From Burkholderiaceae bacterium (lineage in GTDB: Bacteria > Pseudomonadota > Gammaproteobacteria > Burkholderiales > Burkholderiaceae_C), in contig JAUYTN010000018.1 in NCBI GenBank assembly GCA_030695205.1, forward strand, positions 103,589-167,588: 64,000 bases of DNA, read 5' to 3'. The notes beneath the pieces are model-generated. The model saw nothing but the letters and a program-made list of their open reading frames with translations, was not told the DNA's origin and did not search any database. Of the stretch, positions 7,148-16,424 are shown piece after piece. The position numbers and the translations under genes are program-made. Numbering within the stretch: position 1 is the stretch's first letter; each line of letters starts with the position of its first letter.

Positions 7148-10105
7148 CTATAAACCTTCTCGCAAGTACGCGTCCAACGTCGCCAGCGGCAGCGGCTTGC
7201 TGAACAGGTACCCCTGGTAGGCATGGCAGCCCAGGTGCGCCAAGAAGTCAGCCTGGGCCTGCAATTCAACGCCCTCGGCAATGACCGACAACCCCAGGCT
7301 CTCGGCCAGCACGACCACCATCTTGGCAATGGCGGCATCGTTGGGGTCGGTCACGATGTTGCGAACAAAGCCCTGGTCGATCTTGAGCTGGTCCAGCGGC
7401 AGGCGCTTCAGGTACGACAGAGACGAGTACCCGGTGCCAAAGTCGTCAAGCGAAAAGCCCACGCCATGCGCCTTGAGCACCCCCATCTTGGCGATAACGG
7501 CTTGCACATCGTCCACCAGCATGCTCTCTGTCAACTCCAGCTTGAGCAGTTTGGCTTTGGCGCCGGTGCGCGCCAGGGTGGCCAGAACGCTGTCCACAAA
7601 ATCGGCCTGTCTGAACTGGCGCGCGCTCACGTTCACCGCCACGGTCAGGTGGCCAAGTGTGGGGTCAGCGGCCCATGTGGCCAGCTGCACACAGGCGGTC
7701 TCCAGCACCCACTGGCCAATGGGCAGAATCAACCCTGTTTCTTCTGCCAACGGAATAAATTGGGCAGGTGACACCATGCCCCGCCGCGGGTGCTGCCAGC
7801 GCAGCAGTGCCTCCACCCCGGTAACGCGTCCACCGCCCACCACCTGTGCCTGGTAGTGCAACGCCAGCTGCTTCTCGGACAAAGCCTCGCGCAGGTCGGC
7901 CTCCAGTGCGGCGCGGGCTGACACCCGGGCCTGCATCTGCGGATCGAAAAAGCGCAGCGTGTTGCGCCCGGCCGCCTTGGCCTGAAACATGGCCAATTCG
8001 GCACGCTTGAGCGGCTCTTCATGGCTTTCTGGTTGTGCGCCGCCAAACAGCGCGATGCCCACGCTGGTGGTGGTGATGTGGTGTGCGCCACTGGCAAGTG
8101 TGTAGCCCTGCGCGAGCGCGGCCAGCACTTTTTCACCCACGTCTTCGGCCTGGTTGGCTGCATCTTCGGTGTTTTCGCTCAGGTCTTCCAGCATCACCAC
8201 AAACTCATCGCTGCCCAGGCGTGACACGGTGTCGCCGTCGCGCACGCAGGCTTTCAGCCGCTGCGCCACTTGCGCCAGCAGCTGATCGCCCTGGTGGTGG
8301 CCCAGGGTGTCGTTCAGGGTCTTGAAGTTGTCCAGATCCACAAACAGCAAGGCACTTAGGCGGCTGTGCCGGCCACCGGTGTGCAGGGCCTGCTCCAGCC
8401 GATCGAGCAGCAGGCGCCGGTTGGGCAGGCGGGTCAGGGGGTCAAAATACGCCAGTGCCTCGATCTGCTCCTCGTCTGCCTTGCGCTGGCTGATATCGCT
8501 GAAGACACCCACAAAGTGGGTGACCTGTCCGCCTTCATCCTTGACCGCGCTGATGGTGAGCCACTCCGGGTACACCTCACCGCTTTTGCGCCGGTTCCAG
8601 ATTTCGCCCGCCCACGCACCTTCATGCTCCAGAACTTGCGACATAACTGCGTAAAAGGCCTGGTCGTGCTGCCCGGACGACAGCATGCTGGGGTAGTGTC
8701 CAATGGCTTCTCTCGCGCTGTAACCGGTGATGCGGGTAAATGCCTGGTTGACGCGCAGGATCACCCGCTGCGCGTTCGTCACCACCATGCCCTGCTGCGA
8801 CTCAAACGCTGTGGCGGCAATGCGCAAGGCTTCCTCGGACTGTTTGCGCTCCGTGATGTCGTGCGTTACTGCCAGTTGCACCGTCTCGCCCAGGTGCTGC
8901 AAAGGCACGGCATGGGTCTCCATCCAGCGCCGCCCACCCTTGAGGCCTTGTACTTCAAAGATCAGCGACAGGGTCTCGCCGCCCAACACCCGCTGGTGCA
9001 TGCGCTGAAATGCGTCGCGGTACTGCGGTAGCAACAAATTCAGCACGGGCAGCCCGGCCACTTGCGCCAGAGAATCGGCCTCGATCATGGCCAGGCCGGA
9101 CGGGTTCATTTCCAGCAGGCGGCCCTGGCCATCGACGATCTTGACGCATTCGGGTTCGGCCTCAATGCTGGTTCGCAGGCGCAGCTCCTTCTCGGCAATT
9201 TGCGCCAGCGCCTGCTCACGCTCCATGGAGAGTTGCTTCAAACTTGCCTGGGTTTTGGCCAACCAGCCCAGCACGCTGTTCTGGTCCGCCTGGCTCACCA
9301 CCAGGGGCACATCCCATATGCCCTGGCCCACTTTGGATATGTGGGCAAACACCTCTTCGACAGAGCCACCCAGGGTCTTGCGCAAAAGGGTGGTGGAGCG
9401 CCACACCATCAGCACCAGGCTGGCGGCAAAGGCAGCGAATGCCAGGCGCAGCCACAGCGCGACGGTGAGCGATTGCGCCACCGCATCGGCTGTGCGGCGG
9501 TCCATCATGTCGCTGAATTCTTTGATGGGCTGCATGATGGCAGCCTTCTCCAGGTGGTAGGACTGATCGTGCAGCATCGCGCTGGCCTTGAGGCGAACGG
9601 CAGCTGGCACCTCTGCATCCGCGTCAACCATGGCCATGGCGGCGTACTCGGTGGCCGTCAGCCGGTCTGAATGGGCTTTGGCCTGCTCCAGTTTTTGCAG
9701 CTCTTGTGGCGTGAACCCGGCTTGCTCCATCAGGGTCAGCAGTGGCACGCCCACACCATCTGCCTGGCTTTGCGGTGGGTCGCGCAACAGCGCTGTGTCC
9801 CAATAGACGTTCTGGTAGCCGTCAGGTCTGGGGCGCTTGCCGTCGCGAATGTCCAAAATGGCCTGGTACGCCAACTTGTAACGGACATCGCCTGTCATGA
9901 CGTAGGTGCGCGCCATGCGTGTGAGGTCGTCTGAGGACTGGCGCAGCTCGTCTGCCAACTGGAAGGACCGCAGGCGCAAGTCGTTGGCCTGGTCAACGCC
10001 TTTCTTTTCTGACCACACGTAGGCAGAAAACAAGCCCGCACACAGCACCAACAAGGCCACGGTTATCCACAGCGGATGGGTTGATCGTGTGGGAAGCTGG
10101 GTCAT
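7148..10105 (-). CDS. Membrane PAS-PAS-GGDEF-EAL c-di-GMP phosphodiesterase/cyclase
   Basis: This 985-residue inner-membrane signalling protein starts with a membrane helix at residues 11-31. A helical periplasmic sensor (about 35-210) and a second helix (about 215-235) follow. Two PAS domains come next (about 310-430 and 435-555), then GGDEF (about 560-720) and EAL (about 735-980). The EAL domain has every catalytic motif: VEALLRW, LELTES, DDFGTGYSS, QLKIDQGFV and IAEGVE, so c-di-GMP hydrolysis is expected. The GGDEF loop reads RLGSDEF, with Ser for the second Gly, preceded by an RxxD (RDGD) I-site. Cyclase activity is therefore doubtful and a regulatory GTP-binding role is possible. The ATG at 10105 places the first helix directly at the N-terminus; longer in-frame starts look spurious. 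Confidence 0.9.
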   Translation of the reverse strand: MTQLPTRSTHPLWITVALLVLCAGLFSAYVWSEKKGVDQANDLRLRSFQLADELRQSSDDLTRMARTYVMTGDVRYKLAYQAILDIRDGKRPRPDGYQNVYWDTALLRDPPQSQADGVGVPLLTLMEQAGFTPQELQKLEQAKAHSDRLTATEYAAMAMVDADAEVPAAVRLKASAMLHDQSYHLEKAAIMQPIKEFSDMMDRRTADAVAQSLTVALWLRLAFAAFAASLVLMVWRSTTLLRKTLGGSVEEVFAHISKVGQGIWDVPLVVSQADQNSVLGWLAKTQASLKQLSMEREQALAQIAEKELRLRTSIEAEPECVKIVDGQGRLLEMNPSGLAMIEADSLAQVAGLPVLNLLLPQYRDAFQRMHQRVLGGETLSLIFEVQGLKGGRRWMETHAVPLQHLGETVQLAVTHDITERKQSEEALRIAATAFESQQGMVVTNAQRVILRVNQAFTRITGYSAREAIGHYPSMLSSGQHDQAFYAVMSQVLEHEGAWAGEIWNRRKSGEVYPEWLTISAVKDEGGQVTHFVGVFSDISQRKADEEQIEALAYFDPLTRLPNRRLLLDRLEQALHTGGRHSRLSALLFVDLDNFKTLNDTLGHHQGDQLLAQVAQRLKACVRDGDTVSRLGSDEFVVMLEDLSENTEDAANQAEDVGEKVLAALAQGYTLASGAHHITTTSVGIALFGGAQPESHEEPLKRAELAMFQAKAAGRNTLRFFDPQMQARVSARAALEADLREALSEKQLALHYQAQVVGGGRVTGVEALLRWQHPRRGMVSPAQFIPLAEETGLILPIGQWVLETACVQLATWAADPTLGHLTVAVNVSARQFRQADFVDSVLATLARTGAKAKLLKLELTESMLVDDVQAVIAKMGVLKAHGVGFSLDDFGTGYSSLSYLKRLPLDQLKIDQGFVRNIVTDPNDAAIAKMVVVLAESLGLSVIAEGVELQAQADFLAHLGCHAYQGYLFSKPLPLATLDAYLREGL

Positions 10106-10462
10106 GTGAAAGAGTGGTCGGATGTGGGCTGGCTGCAAGATCAAACGTGTTGCCCGAGCAACTTCATCCACGTGGATGGACAGGAACTCGACCGCTTGAG
10201 AGCCAGTATCGCAGCCCGGGACCAACCTCTGTTCGGAGGAAACCCGAGGGTGACCGCCCTGCATGCCCCATGGACCACAACCGGTGGTCTGCAGGAGCGT
10301 GGTCTGCGGTGCACAGCTTTGAAAGAAGTGACTGACATGCCCGATCAGCAGGCTGACCGGCCGACCAGCTGCTGCGCCTCATGGCGGCCCTAACGGGGAA
10401 CTCCGCAGAGCGTGCGGCCCACGCCACCGGTCGGTATCGGCCAGAAAAAGCCAGCCAGCCAT

Positions 10463-10517
10463 GAATTTATAAACAAATATGCCCCTTGCGCTTACCATTA
10501 TTGAGTTTATTGCTATA
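10463..10517 (-). repeat. Dispersed ATAGC...AAGCG repeat, copy B1
   Basis: Read on the minus strand it begins ATAGCAATAAACTC, continues GGTAAGCGC and then GGGCATATTTG. It forms an imperfect inverted repeat of about 29 bases with copy B2 at 10529; the core GCGCTTACC at 10488-10496 is matched exactly by GGTAAGCGC at 10550-10558. Confidence 0.65.
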
Positions 10518-10528
10518 GTTATAATTTA

Positions 10529-10580
10529 CATAGCTAACTATCCAATATGGGTAAGCGCATTAAGCATATTTTTATACATT
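10529..10580 (+). repeat. Dispersed ATAGC...AAGCG repeat, copy B2
   Basis: It begins ATAGCTAACTATCC, continues GGGTAAGCGC and ends GCATATTTTT. It is the partner of B1 in a head-to-head arrangement with only about 11 bases between the ATAGC ends, so a single-stranded or RNA form could fold into a long hairpin. Confidence 0.65.
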
Positions 10581-10693
10581 TCCACCCCCCAAGCGGCATG
10601 AGAGGCACCACACAGCACCGCACTCCTTCCGCCCCGCAGGAACTTACCCCGCACCGCACACACCTCACGGTGCCCACCCTGTTCATTTCAGCC

Positions 10694-11423
<730 letters not shown>

Positions 11424-11440
<17 letters not shown>

Positions 11441-13946
11441 GCTGGCCTGGCAAGACCTGCGGGCCAGTGGCCGCAGGCTGTGGATTTTTGTGGCCTGCCT
11501 GGTGCTGGGCGTGTCACTGGTGGCAGCAGGCGGTGGCCTGTACCGCCAAGTGGCCGACGCACTGCGCGGCGATGCGCGGCTGCTGTTCGGCGGCGACGTA
11601 GAGGTTGAATCCCCCCAGCCCTTACCTGCCGATGCGCTGGCCTGGCTGGGCAAGCGTGGCACTGTGTCGCGGGTCATTGAGCTGCGCACCATGCTGCGTA
11701 CCGAGACAGGGCGGGCGCAGCTGATCGAGCTGCTGAGTGCCGATGCCGCGTACCCGCTGTACGGCTCCGTGGCGCTGCAACCCGAGCGCCCGCTGGCCGA
11801 GGCACTGGCATTGGCATTGGAGGGTGACGCGCACAACGGCCAGTGGGGCGCTGCCGTGGATGCCGCGCTGGCCACGCGCCTGGGCCTTAAGCCAGGCGAC
11901 CGCGTGACCATTGGTGACCTGACGCTGACCGTGCGCGCCCTGGTGGTGCGCCAGCCCGACCGCAGCCTGCGGGCAGATTGGGGCGCGGCCCCCGTGCTGG
12001 TGGCAGAAGGCGCGCTGGCCGCCACCGGGCTGGTGCAACCCCTCAGCCGCGTGGAGTACCTGTACCGCGTGCGCACCGACAGCCCGGCTCCCGCGCTGCG
12101 CGACGCCTTCACTGCAGCCTTTCCCACGCTGGCGGCCGAAACGCGCAGCTTTGACGAGCGCAGCGACCGCATGGCCGAGGTGCTGGGGCAAATTGGCTCG
12201 GGCCTGCTGCTGATTGGGTTTTCTGCGCTGTTCATCGGCGGGTTGGGCGTGTTCAACAGCGTGCAGGCCTACCTGCAAGGCAAGCTGACCAGCCTGGCCA
12301 CGCTGCGCGCACTGGGCCTGCGCGATGCCCGGCTGGCGGCTTTTGTGTTGCTGCAGGTGCTGCTGCTGGCGGTGCTGGCCAGCATGGCGGGCGCGGCGCT
12401 GGGGGTGGGCCTGGCGCTGGCAGGCGCGCAACTGGCGGCCGACAAGCTGCCCGTCACGCTGCTGCTGCACAGCCTGTGGCCACCAGCCCTGGTGGCGCTG
12501 GCGTTTGGTGTGTTGACGGCGCTGGCGTTTTCACTGCCCGCGCTGGGGCGGGCCTTGTCGGTCAGCCCGGCGGCGCTGTTTCGTGGGGTGGAAGGCCAGG
12601 CGCTGCACACCCCGCGCCGCGCACGCTGGTTGACGGCCGCTGTGGCCGGGGTCACGCTGGCCCTGCTGGTGGCCACCCTGCCCGATCCGCGCTTTGGCCT
12701 GGCCTTTGTGCTGACCACCGCCGCGCTGCTGGGCGTGCTTGACTTGGCCACGCGCGGGCTGCGTCGGCTGGCTGCGCTCCTGCAGCACCACGCTGCCCTG
12801 CCCTTGCCGCTGCAACTGGCGCTGGCAGGTTTGCAGCAACCGCACTCGCCGCTGCGCACCGCATTGCTGTCGCTGGGCTCGGCACTCACCCTGCTGGTGG
12901 CCTGCACCCTGGTGGTGGCCACGCTACTGCGCACGGTGAACGACACCGTGCCCGAGCAGGCACCGGCCCTGGTGTTTTACGACGTGCAAACCGAGCAAAT
13001 CGACCTGCTGCGCCACACCCTGCAAGCCTCGCCCGGCTTGCAGGCGGTCAAAACCGCGCCGCTGGTGCTGGGGCGGCTGGTCGCCGTGAACGGCGCAGCG
13101 CTGATGGAGAGCGACGACAGCGAACGCGCCCGCGAGTCGCGCGACGAACACAAGCTGAGCAACCGCAGCGGCAATTTCGACGACGTGGTGATTGACCGTG
13201 GCAGCTGGTGGCCGCTTGACCATGCGGGCGAACCGCTGGTGGCCATGGAAGACCGCGAGGCCGACCAACTGGGTCTACAGGTGGGCGACCGGCTGCGCTT
13301 TGACATCATGGGCACGCCGGTAGAGGCCAGGCTGAGTGCCATTTACAGCCAGCGGCGCATGCAGTCGCGCCTGTGGCTGGAGGCCATCTTCAGCGACGGC
13401 GTGCTGGACCCGTTCATCACCCGGCACGTGGGCGCGGCCTGGATGCCGGCCGACCAGACGCTGGACGCTCAAGACCGCCTGGCAGCCGCTGCACCCAACA
13501 TTGCGACGGCGCGCACCGAGTCGATGCTGCGAGAAACCCGCGCACTCATGGGCCGCGCCAGCGCCGGCCTGGCGGTGGTGGCGGGCGTGTGCAAGGCGGC
13601 CAGCTGGCTGGTGCTGGCCAGCGTGGTGGCCGCCAGCCGCAGCCGCCAGGTGTACGACGCCACGGTCATGCACGCACTGGGTGCCCGCCATTCGCTGCTG
13701 CGGCGCGTGCTGGTGTGGGAGTACCTGCTGCTGGCCACCGTGACGGCGGGCTTTGCCGTGCTGGCAGGCAGCGCGCTGGCCACCACGCTGTTGCACTGGC
13801 GGCTGGACATGAGCCCGGCAGGCTTGTACTGGAGCGGCGCACTGACCGCCTTCGGCGTGAGCGCCATCAGCCTGGGCATGGGTGCGCGCTACCTGCTGGG
13901 GCAAATGCGCCTCAACCCGGCGCTGCTGCTGCGCAGCGGTGGGTAA
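11424..13946 (+). CDS. FtsX-family ABC transporter permease (YbbP-like)
   Basis: This 840-residue inner-membrane protein has a first helix at about residues 18-38 (LWIFVACLVLGVSLVAAGGGLY), then a periplasmic MacB-like domain (about 45-245). A block of helices with the FtsX fold follows (LLLIGFSALFIGGLGVFNSVQAYLQGKLTSLATLRALG). Further helices, a second periplasmic domain (about 500-690) and a second FtsX block near the C-terminus complete it. This duplicated arrangement matches YbbP-type permeases, which pair with one small ATPase. GGAGG lies five bases before the ATG at 11424, inside the ATPase gene. The exported substrate is unknown; proposals for the family include lipids, lipoproteins and peptides. 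Confidence 0.9.
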
Positions 13947-14032
13947 AGCCCTGCCCGCCCCCTGGCACTTGAAGTTGACCCGCGCAGCGCCATCTGCTCG
14001 GTGGTGGCCAAAACTGACCTTGAAAGTTATCT

Positions 14033-14515
14033 GTGGAAATAACCTTGTTGTGGGTGTTGTGTGTCGCACTGGTGGTGCTGGGACTGGCTGGCACGGTGTT
14101 GCCGGTGCTGCCCGGCACCTTGCTGGTGTGGGCGGGCATTGTGCTGGGGGCCTGGATTGACGACTTTGCCCGCGTCAGCGTCACCACCGTCGTGGTCATC
14201 AGCGTGCTGGGCGTGTTGGCCTGGGCATTGGACTACGTGGCCGGGCTGATGGGTGCCCAAAAAGCGGGGGCCAGCAAGCAGGCGCTGGTGGGCGCGGCGG
14301 TGGGCACCGTGGTGGGGCTGTTCATGGGCCTGGTGGGCGTGTTGTTCATGCCCCTGGTGGGCGCTGCAGTGGGCGAGTACCTGGCCCAGAAAGACCACCA
14401 ACGCGCGGCCCAAGTGGGGCTGGCGACCTGGGTCGGCATAATGCTGGGGCTGATTGCCAAAGTGGTGCTCTCCTTCATCATGGTGGGCATTTTTGTCGCC
14501 GCCCTTCTGATTTGA
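14033..14515 (+). CDS. DUF456 family integral membrane protein
   Basis: This 160-residue protein is almost wholly hydrophobic, with four or five predicted helices. The opening LLWVLCVALVVLGLAGTVLPVLPGTLLVWAG is the usual DUF456 start, with the family's LPGxPL-like turn after the first helix. The helices towards the end are rich in Gly and small residues (VGAAVGTVVGLFMGLVGVLF). The reading frame starts with GTG at 14033; no ATG fits the family start. The MscS-type channel gene begins six bases after its stop, so the two are probably one operon. Function is not known. Confidence 0.85.
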   Translation: MEITLLWVLCVALVVLGLAGTVLPVLPGTLLVWAGIVLGAWIDDFARVSVTTVVVISVLGVLAWALDYVAGLMGAQKAGASKQALVGAAVGTVVGLFMGLVGVLFMPLVGAAVGEYLAQKDHQRAAQVGLATWVGIMLGLIAKVVLSFIMVGIFVAALLI

Positions 14516-14521
14516 CACACC

Positions 14522-15373
14522 ATGCCCCTGCTTGACCAACTCGCCGCCTGGATTCCCGGGCGGTGGGACAAAGCCATCATCACCGCCCTGTTGGTGGGCA
14601 TGGCCTTGCTGGCCTCACACCTGTGGGCGCGCTACCTGTCGCGCGGCGAAATCTCAGCAGAAAAGCGCCGCATTCACCTGGTGTGGGCGCGCAACATCAT
14701 CTGGTTTGCGGCGCTGCTGATCATCGTGTCGGTGTGGGCGTCCACCATCGCTGGGTTCGCGTTGTCGGTGGCGGCGGTGGCGGGTGCCATCCTGATCGTC
14801 AGCAAGGAGCTGGTGATGTGCGTACACGGCTACCTGTACGTGACGCTGGTGCGGCCCTACAAGATAGGCGACGTGATCGAATTCAACCACCTGCATGGCA
14901 GGGTGGTCGATATCGACATGTTCGCCACCACGCTGGTGGAGCTTGACCGGGCGGGTCAACGCACAGGCAAGGTGGCCGAGTTTCCCAACGGGCTGTTGCT
15001 GACCAACCCGCTGATCAACTCCACCCCCAACGGGGCTTTTGCGCTGCACGCCATCCAGATCCCCATTCCCGAGCGCCTGTCGCACGACCTGGAGCGCATT
15101 GAAGCCGCCGCACTGGCAGCCGCAGACGGTGCCACCGCCGCCTGGCGAGAAGAAGCCATGGCCCACTTTCGCAGGGCGTCCGAAGAAAACTTCATTGCGT
15201 TGCCATCGGGCAAAACCAAGGTGTCGTGGGACTTTTCCAATCCCGATCACCTGGTGCTGGTGGTTAGGGTGGCTTGCCCGATCGAACAGCGGGCCAAAGT
15301 GGAGCAAGCGGTGTTTCGCGGCACGTGGCGCGTGCTTTCGCCCGCACCACCCACCGAAGTGCCACACAGCTGA
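14522..15373 (+). CDS. MscS-type small-conductance mechanosensitive ion channel
   Basis: This 283-residue inner-membrane channel should release solutes on hypo-osmotic shock. Hydrophobic helices lie at about residues 15-33, 55-75 and 78-100; the last one (FALSVAAVAGAILIVSKELVMCVHGYLYV) corresponds to the pore-lining Gly/Ala-rich helix. The MscS beta domain follows (RPYKIGDVIEFNHLHGRVVDIDMFATTLVELD). The VAEFPNGLLLTNPLIN stretch corresponds to the conserved IPNxxL segment of the family. The C-terminal alpha/beta vestibule domain is present, so the protein looks complete. It follows the DUF456 gene by six bases. Confidence 0.9.
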   Translation: MPLLDQLAAWIPGRWDKAIITALLVGMALLASHLWARYLSRGEISAEKRRIHLVWARNIIWFAALLIIVSVWASTIAGFALSVAAVAGAILIVSKELVMCVHGYLYVTLVRPYKIGDVIEFNHLHGRVVDIDMFATTLVELDRAGQRTGKVAEFPNGLLLTNPLINSTPNGAFALHAIQIPIPERLSHDLERIEAAALAAADGATAAWREEAMAHFRRASEENFIALPSGKTKVSWDFSNPDHLVLVVRVACPIEQRAKVEQAVFRGTWRVLSPAPPTEVPHS

Positions 15374-15678
15374 ACCAACGGCTGGCGCGCCGGCTGTGGG
15401 CCAGATGCTTCGGAGGCCAAGCGTGACTACCAACACCAATCCGCACACCTGTACATAAATCGTTATAAATCAACATGCTTCAGCCAGAAAGCACACAGAA
15501 TTTTTCTACCATTTTTGGCGAATGAAGGCATTGAATGCCGATTTTTTGTATTCCGCTGAAAACTACTGTTTCAGGACTTTTTGACCGTTGGTCCGTTTTT
15601 TAAACTGCCGCGCGCCAACAAGCCTATCCGACCGGCCGGAGCGCGGCCTCGCCCGGTCGGGGGTTCGAGTGTCGATGT
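15374..15678. other. Intergenic region at the edge of the accessory patch
   Basis: No gene is seen. It lies between the converging ends of the MscS gene and the toxin-like gene. It holds a weak terminator-like hairpin at 15527-15548. A GC-rich hairpin with 8-bp arms CCGACCGG and CCGGTCGG sits at 15628-15635 and 15653-15660. Directly after that hairpin is the sequence GGGGGTTCGAGT, which looks like a tRNA T-arm but does not pair properly with what follows. It may be a degraded tRNA end left by an integration event, but this is a guess. Confidence 0.4.
15527..15548 (+). terminator. Possible terminator after the MscS gene
   Basis: GGCA and TGCC enclose a TTGAA loop that could extend the stem by one or two pairs, followed by GATTTTTTG. 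The stem is short, so termination would be weak. It lies about 150 bases after the channel stop codon. Confidence 0.35.
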
Positions 15679-15999
15679 CTATTTGCGTCCGTACGTGCTG
15701 TCGTGATCTGGGGCAACCGTCAACATCCGCATGAATTCGCCATCTCGCAAAGCCGTCGCCCGGCGAGATTGAGTAATGCGCATTGAGTAAATGGCATCTA
15801 TTCCAAGTGGCGGTTTAACGCTCGTGATTTTTTCCCACTTCAAACCGTTGTCGCGGTAGACCTGCGCCCATGTCAACTGCCGCACTTTTTTCAACGTGTC
15901 GACGGCAGCATGGCGCTCCGCCTTTTGCAGATTAAAAAGCGTTTCTTGAAATACTGGGTTGTTCAGATCCAAGCGAACCTGCTCGTCATTTGCCCCCAT
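15679..15999 (-). CDS. Probable toxin of a type II toxin-antitoxin-like pair
   Basis: This 106-residue basic protein starts in a TGATG overlap (one shared base) with the stop codon of the gene upstream, an arrangement typical of toxin-antitoxin pairs. The second half, IDAIYSMRITQSRRATALRDGEFMRMLTVAPDHDSTYGRK, resembles the beta-sheet core and C-terminus of RelE/ParE-fold RNase toxins: alternating hydrophobic strands, two arginines, and a final HDSTYG. The N-terminal half (FQETLFNLQKAERHAAVDTLKKVRQLTWAQVY) would supply the helices. I cannot assign a named toxin family from sequence alone. The order antitoxin first, toxin second is the usual one. Confidence 0.6.
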   Translation of the reverse strand: MGANDEQVRLDLNNPVFQETLFNLQKAERHAAVDTLKKVRQLTWAQVYRDNGLKWEKITSVKPPLGIDAIYSMRITQSRRATALRDGEFMRMLTVAPDHDSTYGRK

Positions 16000-16283
16000 C
16001 AGCGCCCCGCAATAGACAAAAGCTCATTCAACTGCGCCTCGGTGTCAATGTCTTGAGCGGGATGACTCGCTGACCAGGTCATGGCACGCTGTAAATCGGC
16101 AGCAGCCTGAGATTCGTGCAACCAACGCTCGTTGTCGGGGATCACCGTTGCCGTACGCACCAGCCAGACACCAGGCTCTTGCTCTTGCACCAAAACCTGG
16201 CGCCCAGCAAACTGCTTACCCAACGAAATTTGGCCGTTACTGCCAACAACCTTGACAGCGTAATGAGGGCTAAGTGTGGTCAT
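15999..16283 (-). CDS. AbrB/MazE-like antitoxin of the adjacent toxin
   Basis: The protein has 94 residues. Its N-terminal half (YAVKVVGSNGQISLGKQFAGRQVLVQEQEPGVWLVRTATVIPDNE) has the short beta-strand pattern with an NGQISL turn expected for a swapped-hairpin AbrB/MazE DNA-binding domain. The C-terminal half is acidic and probably disordered until it binds the toxin (DIDTEAQLNELLSIAGR). It precedes the toxin-like gene with a one-base stop/start overlap. Such antitoxins normally repress their own promoter. GAAAG lies seven bases before the ATG. Confidence 0.6.
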   Translation of the reverse strand: MTTLSPHYAVKVVGSNGQISLGKQFAGRQVLVQEQEPGVWLVRTATVIPDNERWLHESQAAADLQRAMTWSASHPAQDIDTEAQLNELLSIAGR

Positions 16284-16424
16284 AGCTACTTTCGTGCAAT
16301 AGTGCGTTGGTGCCAGCTTGAAGTTTCGTCAACAAGTGCATGGGTGTCAAGGTGCGCGACCCGACAAGCCGCCCAGCGCACCGTGCGGGATGCCCTTGAG
16401 CAACCTCCCCCCTACTCATGGCAC

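Larger units (their letters stand above)
10106..10693. other. Long intergenic region with an inverted pair of dispersed repeats
   Basis: No credible gene is seen on either strand; the short ORFs have no recognisable composition or motif. The stretch 10460-10580 is strikingly AT-rich compared with its surroundings. It is made of two copies of the dispersed repeat facing each other, entered separately. The region lies between divergent genes, so it must carry promoters for the GGDEF-EAL gene on the left and the ABC transporter on the right. A TATAAT hexamer at 10520-10525 lies between the two repeat copies but lacks a well-spaced -35 partner. Confidence 0.5.

Noticed and set aside
10141..10427. 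Two overlapping minus-strand ORFs of 65 and 87 codons before the GGDEF-EAL gene
   Set aside because: They are rich in Arg, Ser and Pro, have no ribosome sites, and would crowd the divergent promoter region.
15628..15675. tRNA-like T-arm GGGGGTTCGAGT after a GC-rich hairpin
   Set aside because: The T-stem does not pair beyond two or three bases and no acceptor, D-arm or anticodon arm can be drawn. It is noted only as a possible scar.
16284..16424. Short open frames between the antitoxin and the NERD remnant on the minus strand
   Set aside because: Two frames of 35-49 codons can be read, one ending just before the antitoxin start, but neither resembles a protein family I know and no ribosome site is seen.
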